Source: Ascaris suum (taxonomy: Eukaryota; Nematoda; Chromadorea; Rhabditida; Ascarididae). Taken from it: a stretch of DNA of 64,000 nt. How positions within the stretch are numbered: the stretch's first letter is position 1; each line of letters starts with the position of its first letter. Where the stretch lies: positions 8,230,516 through 8,294,515 of the forward strand of contig CM024175.1 of NCBI GenBank assembly GCA_013433145.1. Reading direction: 5' to 3'. Of the stretch, positions 1 to 13,443 are shown piece by piece. The notes below the pieces were generated by a model. That model did not search any database, was not told the DNA's origin, and worked only from the letters and a program-made list of their open reading frames with translations. Both the position numbers and the translations under genes were made by a program.

Positions 1-3000
1 TTTCAAATAGAATTTGACCGAGTTTTTAGTTGTTTTTCATATCTTCTCTCTCCCTTTTCATAACTCACGGCTCTTCTGTTTCTCTCCAGAATTGCTTCTT
101 TCATGAAAGGAATGTCATTGAAATTTTCGACAACGATGCCACTCAATGTTGCCGTGCTAAAAATTCTTCAAGGTAATTCACTCAGTTTGGCAATAAAACT
201 CTTTAAGAGGCCATAATAATTAATTCAGAGTAACTCGCCTTTTCGAGATTACGCATTACGAACCAGGGGATATGCAGCTGGCGTCGTGTAGTACAAGACT
301 TGTATCTTTTCATCCATTTCACCTTTACGGGCAAGGAAGATCGTCCGGCCTTCTTCACATATCCTCCAATTCATGCGTCATACCGTCCTCTTTGGCGCTG
401 ATTCCGTAAACTCTCCGGCTGTTCTCCTCAGTATGTGTCGCTGTTATTGTTCTGGCCAGCACTGACTGATTTCTCATCGTTCTGAAGATGTTTGGTACCA
501 TATTGGCCCCTCTCCTTTTAAGCAGTTCTGTTGCTTCGCTGAAAACTCCGTTTTCGCAGTTGCGTGACCAACTGCCTCCGGGAGTGATGAATTTGTTTCT
601 ACCACTAGCTCGTTGGCTCGGACGATTGCGGATGTTGCTCCTGTTGATCGGGGGTTACTCATTTCCAACCCGGACACTACGATTCGCTTCACGGTTGCAC
701 GAGTGATGCATATCTGCGCTGAGTGCAGCGAGAAAACGCCTGAAAATATGACTCCAGCGGAACGCTTCACGACTCTTCAAAAAAAGGCGCTACTGAAGCC
801 GTTTTAGATGATCACTGAGGTGGCGCACTCAAAAGAGAATTAGCACCTTATGGTGACACTGGGAAATGGCATGACCTTGACATATCTTCGTCAAGGTTGC
901 CTTCTATCCGGTTGTGTGACGAGTTTCTGCTTTTTATTTGCTTCAAATGGCCACTAATGATAAATCCTTTTCTTCATTTTCAAGTTCTTATAGACTGTAT
1001 GAGCGGAAGCTGTTTGCGAGTCGTGGTAAACTTAATGAACAGGATGCTGACATTTCTTGTGCAATCATCGTAGTCGTTGTGCCTCTTAAGTAGCGTGCAT
1101 TCGACTGTTATAACATGCGGTTTGCCCATTCTTGTATCCGTTCCTCTAATTATCAAAATGGTCAACAAGTTCCGCCACAACAAATGTCTCATTATCTTGA
1201 ATAGGTGCAATCTCACGTTCCCAAGAAGCTTTCAAATTCCAACTTGGTTGAAACTATCTCCATGCTCTAATATATTTCATCTCACCGGAAAACGACTCGA
1301 CAACTCTGTTCTTTACGTTAATTCTTTGCAAGCTGTGGACAGCATGCAGTTCATAGTCACCGATTCATTCTCGCTAATTGCATCAATATTGTGCTTTGTT
1401 GACCTGAGTCGTTTCCGTTATCGCTATGACGACGTCAAGTCACGATATTGGAGTATCCACATTTTTCAGCTGCAACATTCATTCATCACTCAATGCTTGG
1501 TGTCCCCCTTCTTATCCATTCTGAGATTCTGATTTTAATGGTTAGCATTGCCTTATACTCATGAGGTATTCTTCGCATGCATCTATAAATCTGCTCTTGC
1601 ACTGCGTAGAACAGCGGACTGCTAGTTGTCTATCTCGAATCGTCCGGTTTTCTGAATGAAAAAGCCGTTATATTGAGAAAAGCCTGATTATATGGACATC
1701 AATAGAACAGCGTTCTATTCGACAATATCGGGAAGGAGCACATTTCGTGGATCGCTTTATTAATAGCAAGCTTTGTTAATACCATATTATGACAGCTATC
1801 AGCATTGATGCCATGTCGGATTATGAATTTCCGTGTTGAAGGCAATATACATATCTCTTTTTGATGCTTCTCGATCCGTTCCGCCTCTCAAGACACAGCA
1901 CCATTGCTTCGACAAAACAACGCAGTTATGCTCTAGAATAGAGATTATTGCATTATTAAACTGGTGGAATCTTTTCTGCAGTTGCTCCCTCATCGGCGAT
2001 TGCTGTAATATGTCTTCGCGGCCTTGTTCCAGCAAAAATCCATCGTGCAGTTACCTATAGTGGCGATCGTTTCCGCCTCACAGAATCATAAACCTTGCTA
2101 GTTGCCGTAGGACGTCGCTGAAGCCGAAAAAATCTGATCAAGTTTATATCATATGAAAAGCTCAGTCGGCAGCTGCGGATAGCCTTGTTTGTGCCCGTAG
2201 AGACAAACAATCGCCAAGATATGTCAACATCAATGAGTATTGCCGAGATGTTGGTGGGAAACGAAATCGGATTTCTGCTTTGCTGCTCCGATGACCCTAT
2301 ATCGGATCGCAATGCTGGCGCTCATCTTTTCAAATACGACCCCCATGTGACTGCACTTATTCAGCAAATTCTTTCAAAGCTACTGTTAAGAGATATGAGT
2401 TCTATATATGAAACTTTTTTCTCAAACGGCTCATTAACGCGTAAAATTTCTTATCATGAACTGGAGAAGATTCAGCTGTCAAACATCACTTTAAAGAAGA
2501 TTACAACCTCCTCCTCCCCACCGCCCTTCCCTTACCGCCCTAATCGTTGTTTTTAAATGAATTCGCGTTTCCAATATGGGTACATAATTCTCTTATTTTG
2601 TTATGATCACTGCTCAATTTCGTATGTATCATTGCAGCTTATTGAATTTTTGTTGTAATGATTGCTGTCTTTTAAACTGTTCTCACTCTCGTTTCTTGCG
2701 GTCGTCGTACGTTGTAAACGTTTATTTTTTATTGTCGCTTTTTAATGTGCATTTTTAGTGGCAAATCCCAATTCTCATGCGCCATGAAACATTGTTGCCG
2801 ACGCATTTGGTTTTCTTTGTACGTTCGCATTTCCTAATTTCTCCTGTCGACAGTTCCGCTGAGATATTAAATCCATCATAACGCAGTTCTAGTCCATGCA
2901 TATGATATGTTTATTCCCCTAAATTCGCTAGTAAATTCGACGAAGATCACCTCCTTTCAATACAACGATTCCCGCTTGTTCGCTTCCTTTACCGTTCCCC

Positions 3001-3683
3001 ATCCTTATCATCCTACCGGCTCATACAAAGTGACTGCGGACGACAACGAGTCTAGTTCAACAACACATTTGGATACACATTCAGACGTTGTTTTGGTGTT
3101 ATCCCGACTCAGAATGCTTCTAGCTTAGATCGAAATATGCGCAAGAATATGCGAATCTCTGCCGGCAAACCGAAATTTTCGTTTCGCCATTATTGACAAG
3201 GCGATACAGAGACTTGGTGATTCCTTATGGATAACTGGTGATATGACGGCAGCGGGAAAAATTAGGCTTGTTCCGTTGTCTCAAGGCCTTCCTATGATGC
3301 CTGAATCTCCATCTCAATCCTTACTGGTTTGCACATTGGTTGCGTTCAAGTCTTCGAATGTGACGTTTCATGCGCGATTTCGGCATGCCACCTTGAGTTA
3401 CAGGTAGTTTACGCTAATTTGCGGTTTGGTGTAATTCACGCGCAGTGCATTATAACTGCCATAAGCAAAAGATGCTCGTACGATTCCCTTCCACGTACAC
3501 CGCCACGAATTTTGAATTCACTTCGCTCCCGTTCATTGTTGTATTACTAATCGTTGTGTGTGTTGTATTACTAATCGTTACTCGCTCGCAAAGTGAAGTA
3601 TGGCTGAAATATCATTTGAGCTTTTAATTTGCCTTGCGCACTTATGTGCAAGAATTTCATTTGCTTGAATTGTATATTTGCAG
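1..3683. other. Upstream region with no assignable gene
   Basis: This stretch should hold the 5' exons of the carboxykinase gene that begins at 3684, but no PEPCK motif (kinase P-loop, GDDIAW, NSRF, GGRR) is readable in any frame. It contains several open stretches with exon-like borders: 89-173 plus (after CTCCAG, before GTAATT), about 586-807 plus, and 2160-2556 plus. None matches a family I recognise. The 151-codon frame at 1077-1532 plus has an unremarkable composition and is probably chance. Confidence 0.5.
586..807 (+). CDS. Unassigned coding-like segment, possible terminal exon
   Basis: I do not recognise this. The plus frame ending at the TAG at 805-807 reads as a balanced, protein-like sequence, including RGLLISNPDTTIRFTVARVM and ending LQKKALLKPF. 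Codon third positions vary as in a real exon. An acceptor-like GGGAG lies just upstream; the frame is closed by a TGA further upstream, so if real it must start at a splice site near 586. The opposite strand is also open (474-770), so strand is uncertain. It could be the last exon of a gene starting outside the window, or a gene relic. Confidence 0.25.
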   Translation, partial: DEFVSTTSSLARTIADVAPVDRGLLISNPDTTIRFTVARVMHICAECSEKTPENMTPAERFTTLQKKALLKPF

Positions 3684-5597
3684 ACCAAGAGGAGTGCCAC
3701 TCGTTTACGAGACATTTTCTTGGCAGCATGGAGTATTCACGGCTGCTTGTCTCAAATCGGAGGTCTGTTTCGAGGGTGGTACTAAAAAAGAGATCTTTCA
3801 TGATCCGATGGCCATGCGTAATTATCTCAGCTATAACTTCGGTGAATATTTACAACATTGGCTTGGTTTAGAAAAGAGTGGCCGTAAGGTTGGTAACGTT
3901 CGTCATTTTGCATCTTCATACTGCACTTCACCCAACTTTCCTGTTGCTCTACTAGTGTATAGGTGTCGTAGCAGGGCAGGGGAGGGGGGCATGAACCTTT
4001 ATTGAGGTGGTCAATTCGATTTTCTCAGACAATTCTTGTTTTGTTTTCGAAGTCCGTAATACTACCGATAGAAAAGAGAAGCGAATTGCTTTGACCAAAA
4101 ATTTGCTTATCTGCTTATCAAGGCGATGCTCTTTCACCATCGGGAGTACTGTTGTAATCGTGAGCGTTAAGCAGGCAAAAGGACGAAAATTTTGGAGGTG
4201 TCACATTCAGCTGTCACGAGGAAGTCAGTAGCGGATTTTTGATGAGAAATTGAAAGGTCTCGTCGCAATGCTCGGTGCTGTGTCAAAGCTTGGCTCTAGT
4301 GATCCAGAAGCAGACTGAAACCTTCTGAATGAAAGCATCGATTTAATAGTGGGTATTCACTGTATGATGCAAGCTATGTCATTCGCGATTGCATCTGCAG
4401 CATCCCGGAGATATAGCCATCGGAGAGACATAAAAGCACTTGTAAATACTGATTCGTGAAGTGCAAAAATTAGCACTGCTTTTCCTTCAGTGAAGGTACG
4501 CAACTTTCTTGGGAAAAGCAGAGTTTAGAAACTTGGTCATTCGAAAGGAAGGGCTTCTGATATCCTCAACTCTGCGAAACGATGGAATATGATATCCTGT
4601 CGGGCGCGCTACTGTCTGCAAGAAGGTAAGGATGCAAATCTGGAAGTAACTTCTGATTGGCACGCCTCGGTCTGCATAAAGTGGCTGTGGTTGCGACACT
4701 ACTGTATAGCTTGTTCATGCATCCTGCGTACAAGGATGCCAGACAACTGTGGAATATGGTTCCTTTTGAGGAGAATGCCGCTGTTTCTTTACTAGACCAT
4801 CTTCTTATTCGAGTTTTCAATAACCAGTTTACTGCCGACGTCATTAATTACAGCTGCCGAAAATTTTCCACGTCAATTGGTTTCGTCAAGGGGATGACGG
4901 CGAACTTCTTTGGCCAGGCCACGGCGAAAATATCCGTGTATTGGAATGGATCGTGCGCAGAATAGAAGGCGATCAGCAGTGCGGGCGAGAAACGGCCATT
5001 GGAATCGTGCCATTTGAAGGCCATTTGCAGTTGGACGGTCTTGATCAAGTCAGATTCGATGACTTGATGAGTGTGCCTCCTGAATACTGGCGAGAAGACG
5101 CTGATGAAGTGCGCTGCTTCTTAGAAGAGCAGGTGAATGGCATTTTTCTACATCTGCCCACATTCGAGAACTACATTATAGCATGGATCGTTTAAGATCC
5201 ACCGGTATTCATGTGGATTAGGTGCTTTCTTCTCACGAGTCATGACAGGAAAGTGAGTAGTACATTTACTGGCTAGAAGAATCTTTTAATTAAGGTTCGA
5301 CTGTCTAATCCACACAAATCCGTTTCGCCCGGACATACGCTTATGTCACGTCATTGTGTTGATTAAAGAACCAGTTCTTAAAGGCCAAATAGTCTAATCA
5401 AAAGCGCTCCTGTTAAGAATGATGTTGCAAATAAATTGAATCCATATTTGACGAGCAGGAGAAAGTTGGCATTATGGAGTTGAGGTATAAGTTGAATATC
5501 TCTTTCTGAGTGCTGAATATTTCAGCTAGGCCAGGATATGCCAGTCGGCATTCGTGAACAGATGGAAAGACAGGAAAAGCGAATTGGAACCCTTTAG
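3684..5597 (+). CDS. pck: Phosphoenolpyruvate carboxykinase (GTP), C-terminal three exons
   Basis: PEPCK converts oxaloacetate and GTP to PEP, CO2 and GDP; in nematodes it serves gluconeogenesis and, in parasites, CO2 fixation into oxaloacetate. Exons: 3684-3888, 4854-5132, 5526-5597, with GT-AG introns and matching phases, giving 184 residues that align from about residue 437 of the vertebrate enzyme to the C-terminus. Visible family motifs are PRGVPLVYE, SWQHGVF, HDPMAMR, YNFGEYLQHWL, KIFHVNWF, ENIRVLEWI and a C-terminal basic helix ending GTL. The stop is TAG at 5595-5597, with AATAAA at 5691. Unusual: in the guanine pocket the family's Phe525 and Phe530 are Leu and His here (GELLWPGHGEN), while Phe517 is kept. 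The first ~436 residues are not seen upstream. It is spliced, so not a processed copy; it may be a divergent paralogue, a gene with distant 5' exons, or a truncated relic. Confidence 0.92.
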
Positions 5598-5690
5598 GTG
5601 ATGAAATTCGATTGTTCCTATGTGAATGCAAATTAATGTTAACCAAGGACATATATGTTTAGGAGCCTCGGATTTGTATAGTATATTGCA

Positions 5691-5696
5691 AATAAA
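5691..5696 (+). promoter_or_regulatory. Polyadenylation signal of the PEPCK gene
   Basis: AATAAA lies 94 bases after the PEPCK stop codon and overlaps a second partial copy. The position is typical for a nematode 3' end; the cleavage site itself cannot be seen. Confidence 0.6.
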
Positions 5697-5699
5697 ATA

Positions 5700-8600
5700 A
5701 ACACTTCGAATGATCCGATTGCCTTTGATGTTGTCATGGTTGTTTCTAAGGTGACTGCAGCTGATTGATTGGCGCAGAGGAGCATGAATATAGGTTCGTT
5801 TTTTTAAACAGGTTGTTAACTGAGATGTTTTTTTTGTGGCCAAGAGTTGTCTAGTTGTCTGTGCCACATAGGATGCCTGCTTGGTGGAATTGTAAAACGG
5901 TGTGTCGTGCCAACTGATACAATTGCTATCAAACTACAGAACGCTTGCTTGAGCTGGTGTACTGCAGCGACGCATGATGGCAACTGCTGAATCTCACAGT
6001 AGCTGTGATTATGAATTTGCCCATCAGAGGTGTGGTGCCACAACTTCAGTGAATTAAATTCTGTGTATGTAGCTGCTGCTTTAGGATGCTGAGTGGTTGT
6101 TCATTTCATTTGCAGTCGCACGTAGCGAATAAATCGAAACCAAAAAAAAACCGCATTAACGAGCAATTCGGTTTCTCGTCAGTTTGTGCGACTGTTATGT
6201 TAACTTTCATTCCCATATTGGAATATCGTCCACATGTAATTTGCACTGAGCAAACTTTCTAACATTCCTCATGTGGTCTTGTGAATTTCTTTTTGTTTTG
6301 CTGGGTTACTAGTAACATAGCAGCACTGTTCTGACGATTATATAACATATCGAAGGCAGGTCGGGTATGGCCGTATTATGGTGGTGTTCGAGGAAGCTTC
6401 CCTCGACCCGTGAACAGTGGGGACTCTTTCTGCCTGGAAGCTAAAATCTCAGACAGCAGCGGAGTTCGATTCATTCCTTCCTCTCTTAACAAGCGATGGA
6501 AAGGCAGCTGGCGTGTTGCATGCTAAGCTTAGAGAAGCAACCAAGGACAAGCTTGATTTACCGTAGCAAATACCAAAGAACTATAGGCTAAATTTAACTT
6601 TTTACACATATGTAGATCTATATTGGCATAAGACCGCCTTCGATTGCTAAGTAAGCACCAAAAGTGACCTGACGTATATCTCACGCGCTGTTTACCACAA
6701 ACGTGTATAACATTACTTACAAGCTTTTTTAACATTTCTTCGACCAGACGTTGAGTACCGTGTCCCCATCTGGTCTCCATTTAATGCCAGAGGCGTTCAT
6801 CTACGCGGTAAGGTACGCAGATGGTTCATGATGAAAACAGCATTTTATAAGACCTTCGGGGTGCTTATTAAGTGCAAGCGATTTTGGTGCGTGAAGGCGT
6901 TCTGTGGAACAAATGAAACTCGTTTGTTGCGAGTACGGGATCAACACGTCGTTGAGTAACAAAACACACAATGATTAGCAAGCAAGATTGCAGCCTATTT
7001 ATATGGCTACAGCTCCGAAGGCATGGAGAGGTCATAATCCATAAGGGGAAGATATCACACCAAGGTAAACCAGGCGTGAGGAAACAACCTGCTTCACAAA
7101 TGAAGATTACCACGATTCGTGCGACACAGAGCTCATTTGTTAACACACTAACCATCCTACGAAGAAAGACTAGAGCCATTTGGTCTTGAACCTTCTCAGA
7201 ATAAATAACTAGCACAATATGGGTTAGGTTTATTGCTCCCTAGCTGGAAGCTTCGAAGTTTTCTCGAGTGGGAAGTTGCGGCACGATATGCTGAGCGTGG
7301 TTTGCGTTTTGATTGAATGGATAGAGAATTTCATTTCAAGACGCCCGGACATTCTGATGGGCTTCTCAAAACTATTGAAGAGAGCCGAATTTCGGCATAT
7401 TCTTGATATCTTCGGTTGCGCCGACATAATTACACTGTCGAGGGACTTGACGCTTCCGTAACTCCAATTCATTTTCCGTTATATGAATCTAAATTCAGAA
7501 GGGTCTGGAGTATTGGTTAAGTACATGACAATCCTGCAATTGCTTCCGGTAAAATGACAGTTCGGCAAATACCATTCGCGTAAATGACAGTTCGACTACT
7601 ACCGTAATGTTACAATTCTTCATGCGGGTGTTGATGGGCTTCACTCATTCAAAGTCACCAACAAAAAGAATGAAACAAGGATAAAAGGTCATGAATCTCG
7701 CAAAATCCATTACGAAAAAAAGAATCCCTCAAGCACATCGCTCAATGTTTCCTTATATTACCCCTTCATCATTTCGGCATCTTCTGTTCAACTTTTACAA
7801 GGGATAAATTTGTAAAGTACTTTCAGTGGGGCAAATGCAATAACTATTTTGATACGAGTCGCTATCTGATATTTCAATTAACTCTTACCTGTTACAACGC
7901 AATTTTGTAATTTCGCTTCAAAACGATTTCGGCGTTGACATTTCTGTTGATCGTCACAGAAAGTACCTTGATGGACTTGGAAGCATTGTTGCGAATCATC
8001 ACAGCCATATTCTCCCGGACAGATCACTCAAATTTCGTGCATTTGATATTTCCACTATTCAAAGTGTTAAGTGAAGCAAATATGCGAGGATTTCGAAAAT
8101 TTTTGATCTTTTAAGTGAATGATTAACGATGATCGGTCGGAAATTATAAATGCGGCTTTTGATTCTATTCGAGATTTTCCCAATATTCAAAATGGTTGAT
8201 GTTTTTTCATCAAAAAACAAAAACTTTGATAATAAAAAGGTCGTTACCAGTTAGTTTTTCAAATGAACTTATAAGACAGAAAATAATCGATAAGTAATAG
8301 TAATTAGGAATTAATATAGTTTATTTATTTATATTCATTTACATTGACGATTTCTTCCACACAATTTAATCTGTTATTCGAATAAGTGCTTAGATAGTTA
8401 TACACTTTCAAGAGTGTCAAAATTTTTAAAGAAAACAATACTTAGAAAACTCTAATAATATTTTCTCGTTTCATTGAGATCGCAATTAATTTGAAGGTCC
8501 CCTCAGCATAACAAAAATTTCGCTGCACTCTTGCAGTATAAGAAACGACCCATTGATTCTAATGTAAAGTTTTATTTGCTTTGCCTAACCTATTAATGTG

Positions 8601-11600
8601 TACTTATTTGCTAGATGCCAATAATATTCTACTGATAAGAATAAACATTGAAGCGGTTCACATCAACGAATCACTAAATGATGAATGCACATTTGCACAG
8701 TGAAGAATGAGCATCACTCACGTCGTCAGAGCATTATCAAAATGCTAAATTGAGACGAAAGGAGAAGGAGGTGAGATGTGATTTTTAAATCGCATTGTTT
8801 TGAAAATTTACTCTTCATTTCAAAAAGTTGCATTTTTGAGGAAATTTTGACCGCATTTTTCCTTTTAGCCTTCATACTTCCCAAGCGAAGTCTTTCTTTC
8901 TTTCCTACCTTAGCAACAACTTCGTTTCTTTACTCTTTCATTTGGCAGTATATAATAGCAAATTAGAATTTTGGCGAACGAGTTTCTCATTTATGTAGAG
9001 ATTGTTCACTAGATGTCACGAAATGAAAGGCGAATGGGGAAATGGGCATGCGCTTTCTTTTTGTTTATTTTACTGACGAATAAATGAAATTCTATGATGG
9101 GCATCGTGACAGCACCTAAAGTCATATTCATTTTTATCGTCTCTTGCTCCCTCCCCACCTCTCCCTCCACCTCTGCCTCTTTCACTCTCTCCGCCTTCAC
9201 TACGAGAGAAAAGCAACGCCTTTTAAGCACTCATCGTGGAGGTTTACACTTTTTATGGCCTTTTTGCAGGACCTCAAAAACGAACGTATGAAAATCTTCA
9301 TTTTTACGTAAATTTTAGCTGTAACTACATTCTCTTTTTTCGTGCTAGTTCATTATTCGACTCGGTTCACTTATGACATAATATTTGTAAGCGCTATTTA
9401 AAATTTCTATTTATAGAAGTGAAATCACGAAAATGAAGTGTGTGTCTTCCTGCACATTACTCGATCGTTCGGAAAACTGCGGCAAGTTTTACAGCAATGA
9501 GCTTCGCTGCAAAGATGAATGACTTCTAGAGGAATGATGCTTGTGCACCCGTACACCTGGTAGTCTCAACTCACCGCCCACGAAAGTTATGGCGATAAAA
9601 TTCGCTGGGATTCTACAACAGTGATGGGTGTGATAACAATATGGATAAGAATCATGATGCGCTAACGCATTAGACAAAAGACAGGGAGAACATTTCGTTG
9701 TAAATGACTTATACAGATGGTTAAATGTATGATAGGAATTTAGTGCGCGGATCTCGCATGCGCGGCAGCAATTTGCCAGATAGCAAACAAATGGCATTAA
9801 CGTGCACAAGGGCGAGGTCAGGGGTGACACAGTCACCTTCATAAAAAAATGCATTTCGGAGGCCGTGTTGTACAAATCGAGGTGCATTTATGCTTCCGGC
9901 TCATGTTGTTATGGGCAGCGATCGTTATTTGTCTCGAGCAAGGTTCACTGATGGGTGGTGGCAGTATCGAATCATCTCTGATAATAAGCTGATACTGAAT
10001 GCTACTATACTAGTCACGAGTTGCGTCAATTGCGACTTCGATGTGTTTGCAGTGGAACGTTTGATGCAAGTGATGCCATCGAATGAATGACTTTCATATT
10101 GAATGCAGCATCACTGAAAACTTTTTCCAAATCAAACACAGCGAGTGAGTATTACGCAGGCGCCTTTGAGCAATTATTAGGACAATTTGCAATATCTGTT
10201 AATTTCATGCAATTATTCCCATCGACGATGCCGCTCTCTCACCTAATCATAAATGTTGGACACTACATTTGCAGCTCGCATACTTAAGCAGCATAGCCCC
10301 TACACGTCTTGCTTAATATGCACAGTGCCGTAGCCCCGGGGGCTCTATAGCTACTTGATCTGCCCCCTTCAGAAAGACTCCCTGAGTGTTCCCACCAAAC
10401 CACGCTATCGACAACTGCGACTTCAAATATTTTCGAACACGAACTTACACGCCAAAGGGCACATAAATGGTTGTTGCTAAAATTTGGCTCTAACGTCTTT
10501 TGCAAAATCTGGCAACTGTCTCTAGAAGTGCATATTACTTATGAAATGCCCCCTTGAGAGAAATGACCATCACTAAGACGGACAACACCATGCTCCTTGA
10601 CAGAAACACAGACTCACAGACATATGAGTACGTAAAAACATGCTGCCACTATGCGAATTGGAAGTTTCATAACCAGCAGTTTCCACTCCACATCTTAGAA
10701 TAGCTGCATTTTGATGCACAAGTTTGGGAAAGTTTTGTCACGAGCTTACATACTCGCTTCTTCACTTCTGCACGTTGCTGAGCATTAGACGTCCGCTTTA
10801 TTTCCCCCTTCCCCCTCCGCAATTGGTTTGGAGACCAATTTTTCTCACACCTCAAAAATAACTAGTAACTAAGAGCGTCTAGTTGAATGGGTGCATTTTT
10901 CCACCGGTTCAATGCACCGATTCACATATGCTGTTATTTGTAAACACATCATAAAACAGTAAACAACTATTAACTTACTCTTATCCAACAAAATGATGGC
11001 TTTATGCAGTCAACGATGCTGATGAGGGAATAAAAAGATGTTGAGCGTGGCAAAGTTAGAATGACCATCAAAAGCATCGCTAACAACAACAGTTGATTTT
11101 CGAGGAAACAAAGTGGATGACAAACAACAACTATTACGCTTGGTTGATTGGGCTTCATTTCGATACAGATTGCTTGCAGCATCTTCAACGAGAATTGTCA
11201 TCGTAAACTTATAAAACTTTCCTGCGAAATAGTCGAAAAATATCCAAAAATGTTTCAGTGGATTAAGTTTCTTTCCTCAAACATATCGATGCACGCAATT
11301 AGTGAATACACGACTCGATGAGAAGTAATCGCTACTCCAAGTTGAAACGGCAAGTGATCGCCATCAGATGCGCAAAGACAGTGCAACAAATGATCAACAA
11401 CACACTAAATGGATTAATTAAAACGACTGCGAACAAACAGCTAATTAATAAAATCCAAGATTTATAATAAAGCATAAAAACGAAGAATATAAAGTATACC
11501 AGCATAAAAGTCCAGCAAGATACCAATTTATTAAGCATTTTTATATAACACGTGGGATACCAATGCCCGTTCGCTTAGAAAGGAGCATCGATCAATAAAA

Positions 11601-12830
11601 GCAAACTGAAATCATTTATATGACCATCACAACTGCAAAACCTATTATATTTCAGTTGGTTGGTCCAGGATAAGAACTTCCGAGTGTATCCTCCATGACG
11701 ACCGTAGTGCCTTGTTTACGGAAACGGAAGCTCATGGTGACACAAGGAAAAAACGAAGGGAAGAACGAGAGAGGCACCATGCACGCTCTTGCACTTCAGT
11801 TTGCCTGCCACGCTATGTTCCGAGTTTCTGAAAACTCTACGAATATCTTTTGAAATTTTTTAAACGGTCATATATCGTTAGTGTGAAAATTCACGTGGAG
11901 AAAACGTGCCAAATTTTGATTCCTCAAATTCGGTCCCGCCCAATCAACCGTGCCGTATACAAAAATCGGAAACCTCCTCCATTAACTCAGAACATAGAAA
12001 GAATCTGACCTCTGCCAGCTGAACTCTTGCGATCCAGAAAGATCCCTTTCCTTGCACGAAAAAGCGACATGTGGATTGCTTTCCAATAAGCAATAGAAAA
12101 CAAGCAATTCTGCGTGTTCATAATCGATAAGGGAATCCCTCCACGCTCTTAAAGCTGCTTCTTCTTTCTCCTGCCCCTCTCTCCCACATCATTTGCTTCT
12201 CGGGTGTTAATTCACAAGTTCAACCGCATAACAGCTCCTTGAACAGGCGGAATTAGGGAGCAAGCTCGTCTGCTCGATGGTCTATTGCGCCATTGCGTGC
12301 ATATTCTAGGAAACCTACATATACATATGCAAATAATTTCACGCGCGACGTCACCACAAGACACTGACGTCACAGGATTATGGCGTACTGCCTCCGGCAA
12401 TAACAACAACGATGCAACACGTAAGTAGTTCTGCTGCCGCCATCCACAGGTATATAAAAATTTTTTTAATGTATTCATCCACCTCCTGCAGAGTTTCAAA
12501 TTGGGTTCTTCATTTGGCAACTTATAAAATTCCTTCAACATTCTAAACGTCAGTTCTGAGAGATCTCAGGCTTTCAGAAGAATGGGGGACGCTCCAAATT
12601 CCTCCGTCAGCACGAGATTCTCAAAACGTTTTTTGTCTTCACTTTACACCTTTAAAACCAGAGTCTCTTAGCGATTCCCACTTATTCTCACGTCAGGCAA
12701 GAGAAGCAATAATCCAGGACCTTCACCCACCCTCTTCATTGTGCACGCATTTGTCGTTGCATAACAAAAATAAGCACTCACCTTACCCATTTAACCTACG
12801 TCTTCCTTCCCTTATATTGAGAAATAAATG
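5700..12830. other. Long intergenic region, no supported gene
   Basis: Nothing here could be assigned. A few frames of 60-130 codons are open on one or both strands (for example 6868-7215 minus, 7276-7461 plus, 9489-9887 minus, 9890-10090 plus) but they lack recognisable domains and convincing splice borders. 7276-7461 plus reads as fairly protein-like (includes EWIENFISRRPDILMGF), yet the opposite strand is open too. The stretch 8000-8700 is AT-rich. Two near-identical 16-mers with AAATGACAGTTCG occur at about 7550 and 7580. Confidence 0.5.
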
Positions 12831-12831
12831 A

Positions 12832-13443
12832 ATGAAGGCGCCCCGATATTCAGTGCATTGGCGTCCTCGCCATCCTACTGTTAAAGAAAGTCCAATGTCT
12901 GAAACAATGAAGAAAGATGCTCTCACTGATCATAACTCTGCAAGGCTTCTACATATTAAGACAGCGCTAAAAATACGTTTCGACATGAGGCATCTTTGTG
13001 GTCTCCCTTCTGGTCTCAGCATGAAGGTCCTTCCAATGGGAAAAGATGGACGAGTTAATGGGTATAGCCTAAAGGGAAAAAATACGTCAATTTACTTTCA
13101 CAAGATCTCAATTTGCCCCTTCATATTCTCAACCATATCCTTCGGAATTAGTGGCTTTTTCTTTGTCCATGACCAATACTGTCAAAGTTGCTCGACAGGG
13201 GCATTGCCAAAAGTGATTTATATGGGATTCTGTACTATAAAGCAATCAGTAATGCTTCATTCAAAATCCATCCATGAATTTCTCAATTTCCATGAGAATA
13301 AAACCGTTAACATAAGAAATCCCACCAGTTCATCCTTTAGTTCAAATTGGGATCAGGAATATATCGAGGTGGACCGGACCAAAAATGCTACCATGCCTAC
13401 GCCTGATCACTTCGTTTCGAGTGGAGAGAAGTTTGAACTATAA
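12832..13443 (+). CDS. 203-codon open frame, unassigned
   Basis: This is the longest non-repetitive open frame in the window, ATG at 12832 and TAA ending at 13443. I recognise no domain. It contains one hydrophobic stretch (roughly residues 95-115), two cysteines in QYCQSCSTG, and a Ser/Asn/Thr-rich C-terminal part. It lies about 0.7 kb upstream of a LINE reverse transcriptase on the same strand, so it could be a leftover of an upstream element ORF, but no endonuclease or zinc-knuckle motif supports that. A frame this long is uncommon by chance but not decisive. Confidence 0.25.
   Translation: MKAPRYSVHWRPRHPTVKESPMSETMKKDALTDHNSARLLHIKTALKIRFDMRHLCGLPSGLSMKVLPMGKDGRVNGYSLKGKNTSIYFHKISICPFIFSTISFGISGFFFVHDQYCQSCSTGALPKVIYMGFCTIKQSVMLHSKSIHEFLNFHENKTVNIRNPTSSSFSSNWDQEYIEVDRTKNATMPTPDHFVSSGEKFEL

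Noticed and set aside
1077..1532. 151-codon plus-strand frame
   Set aside because: No recognisable motif, the start is inside a region open on both strands, and it shows no exon borders.
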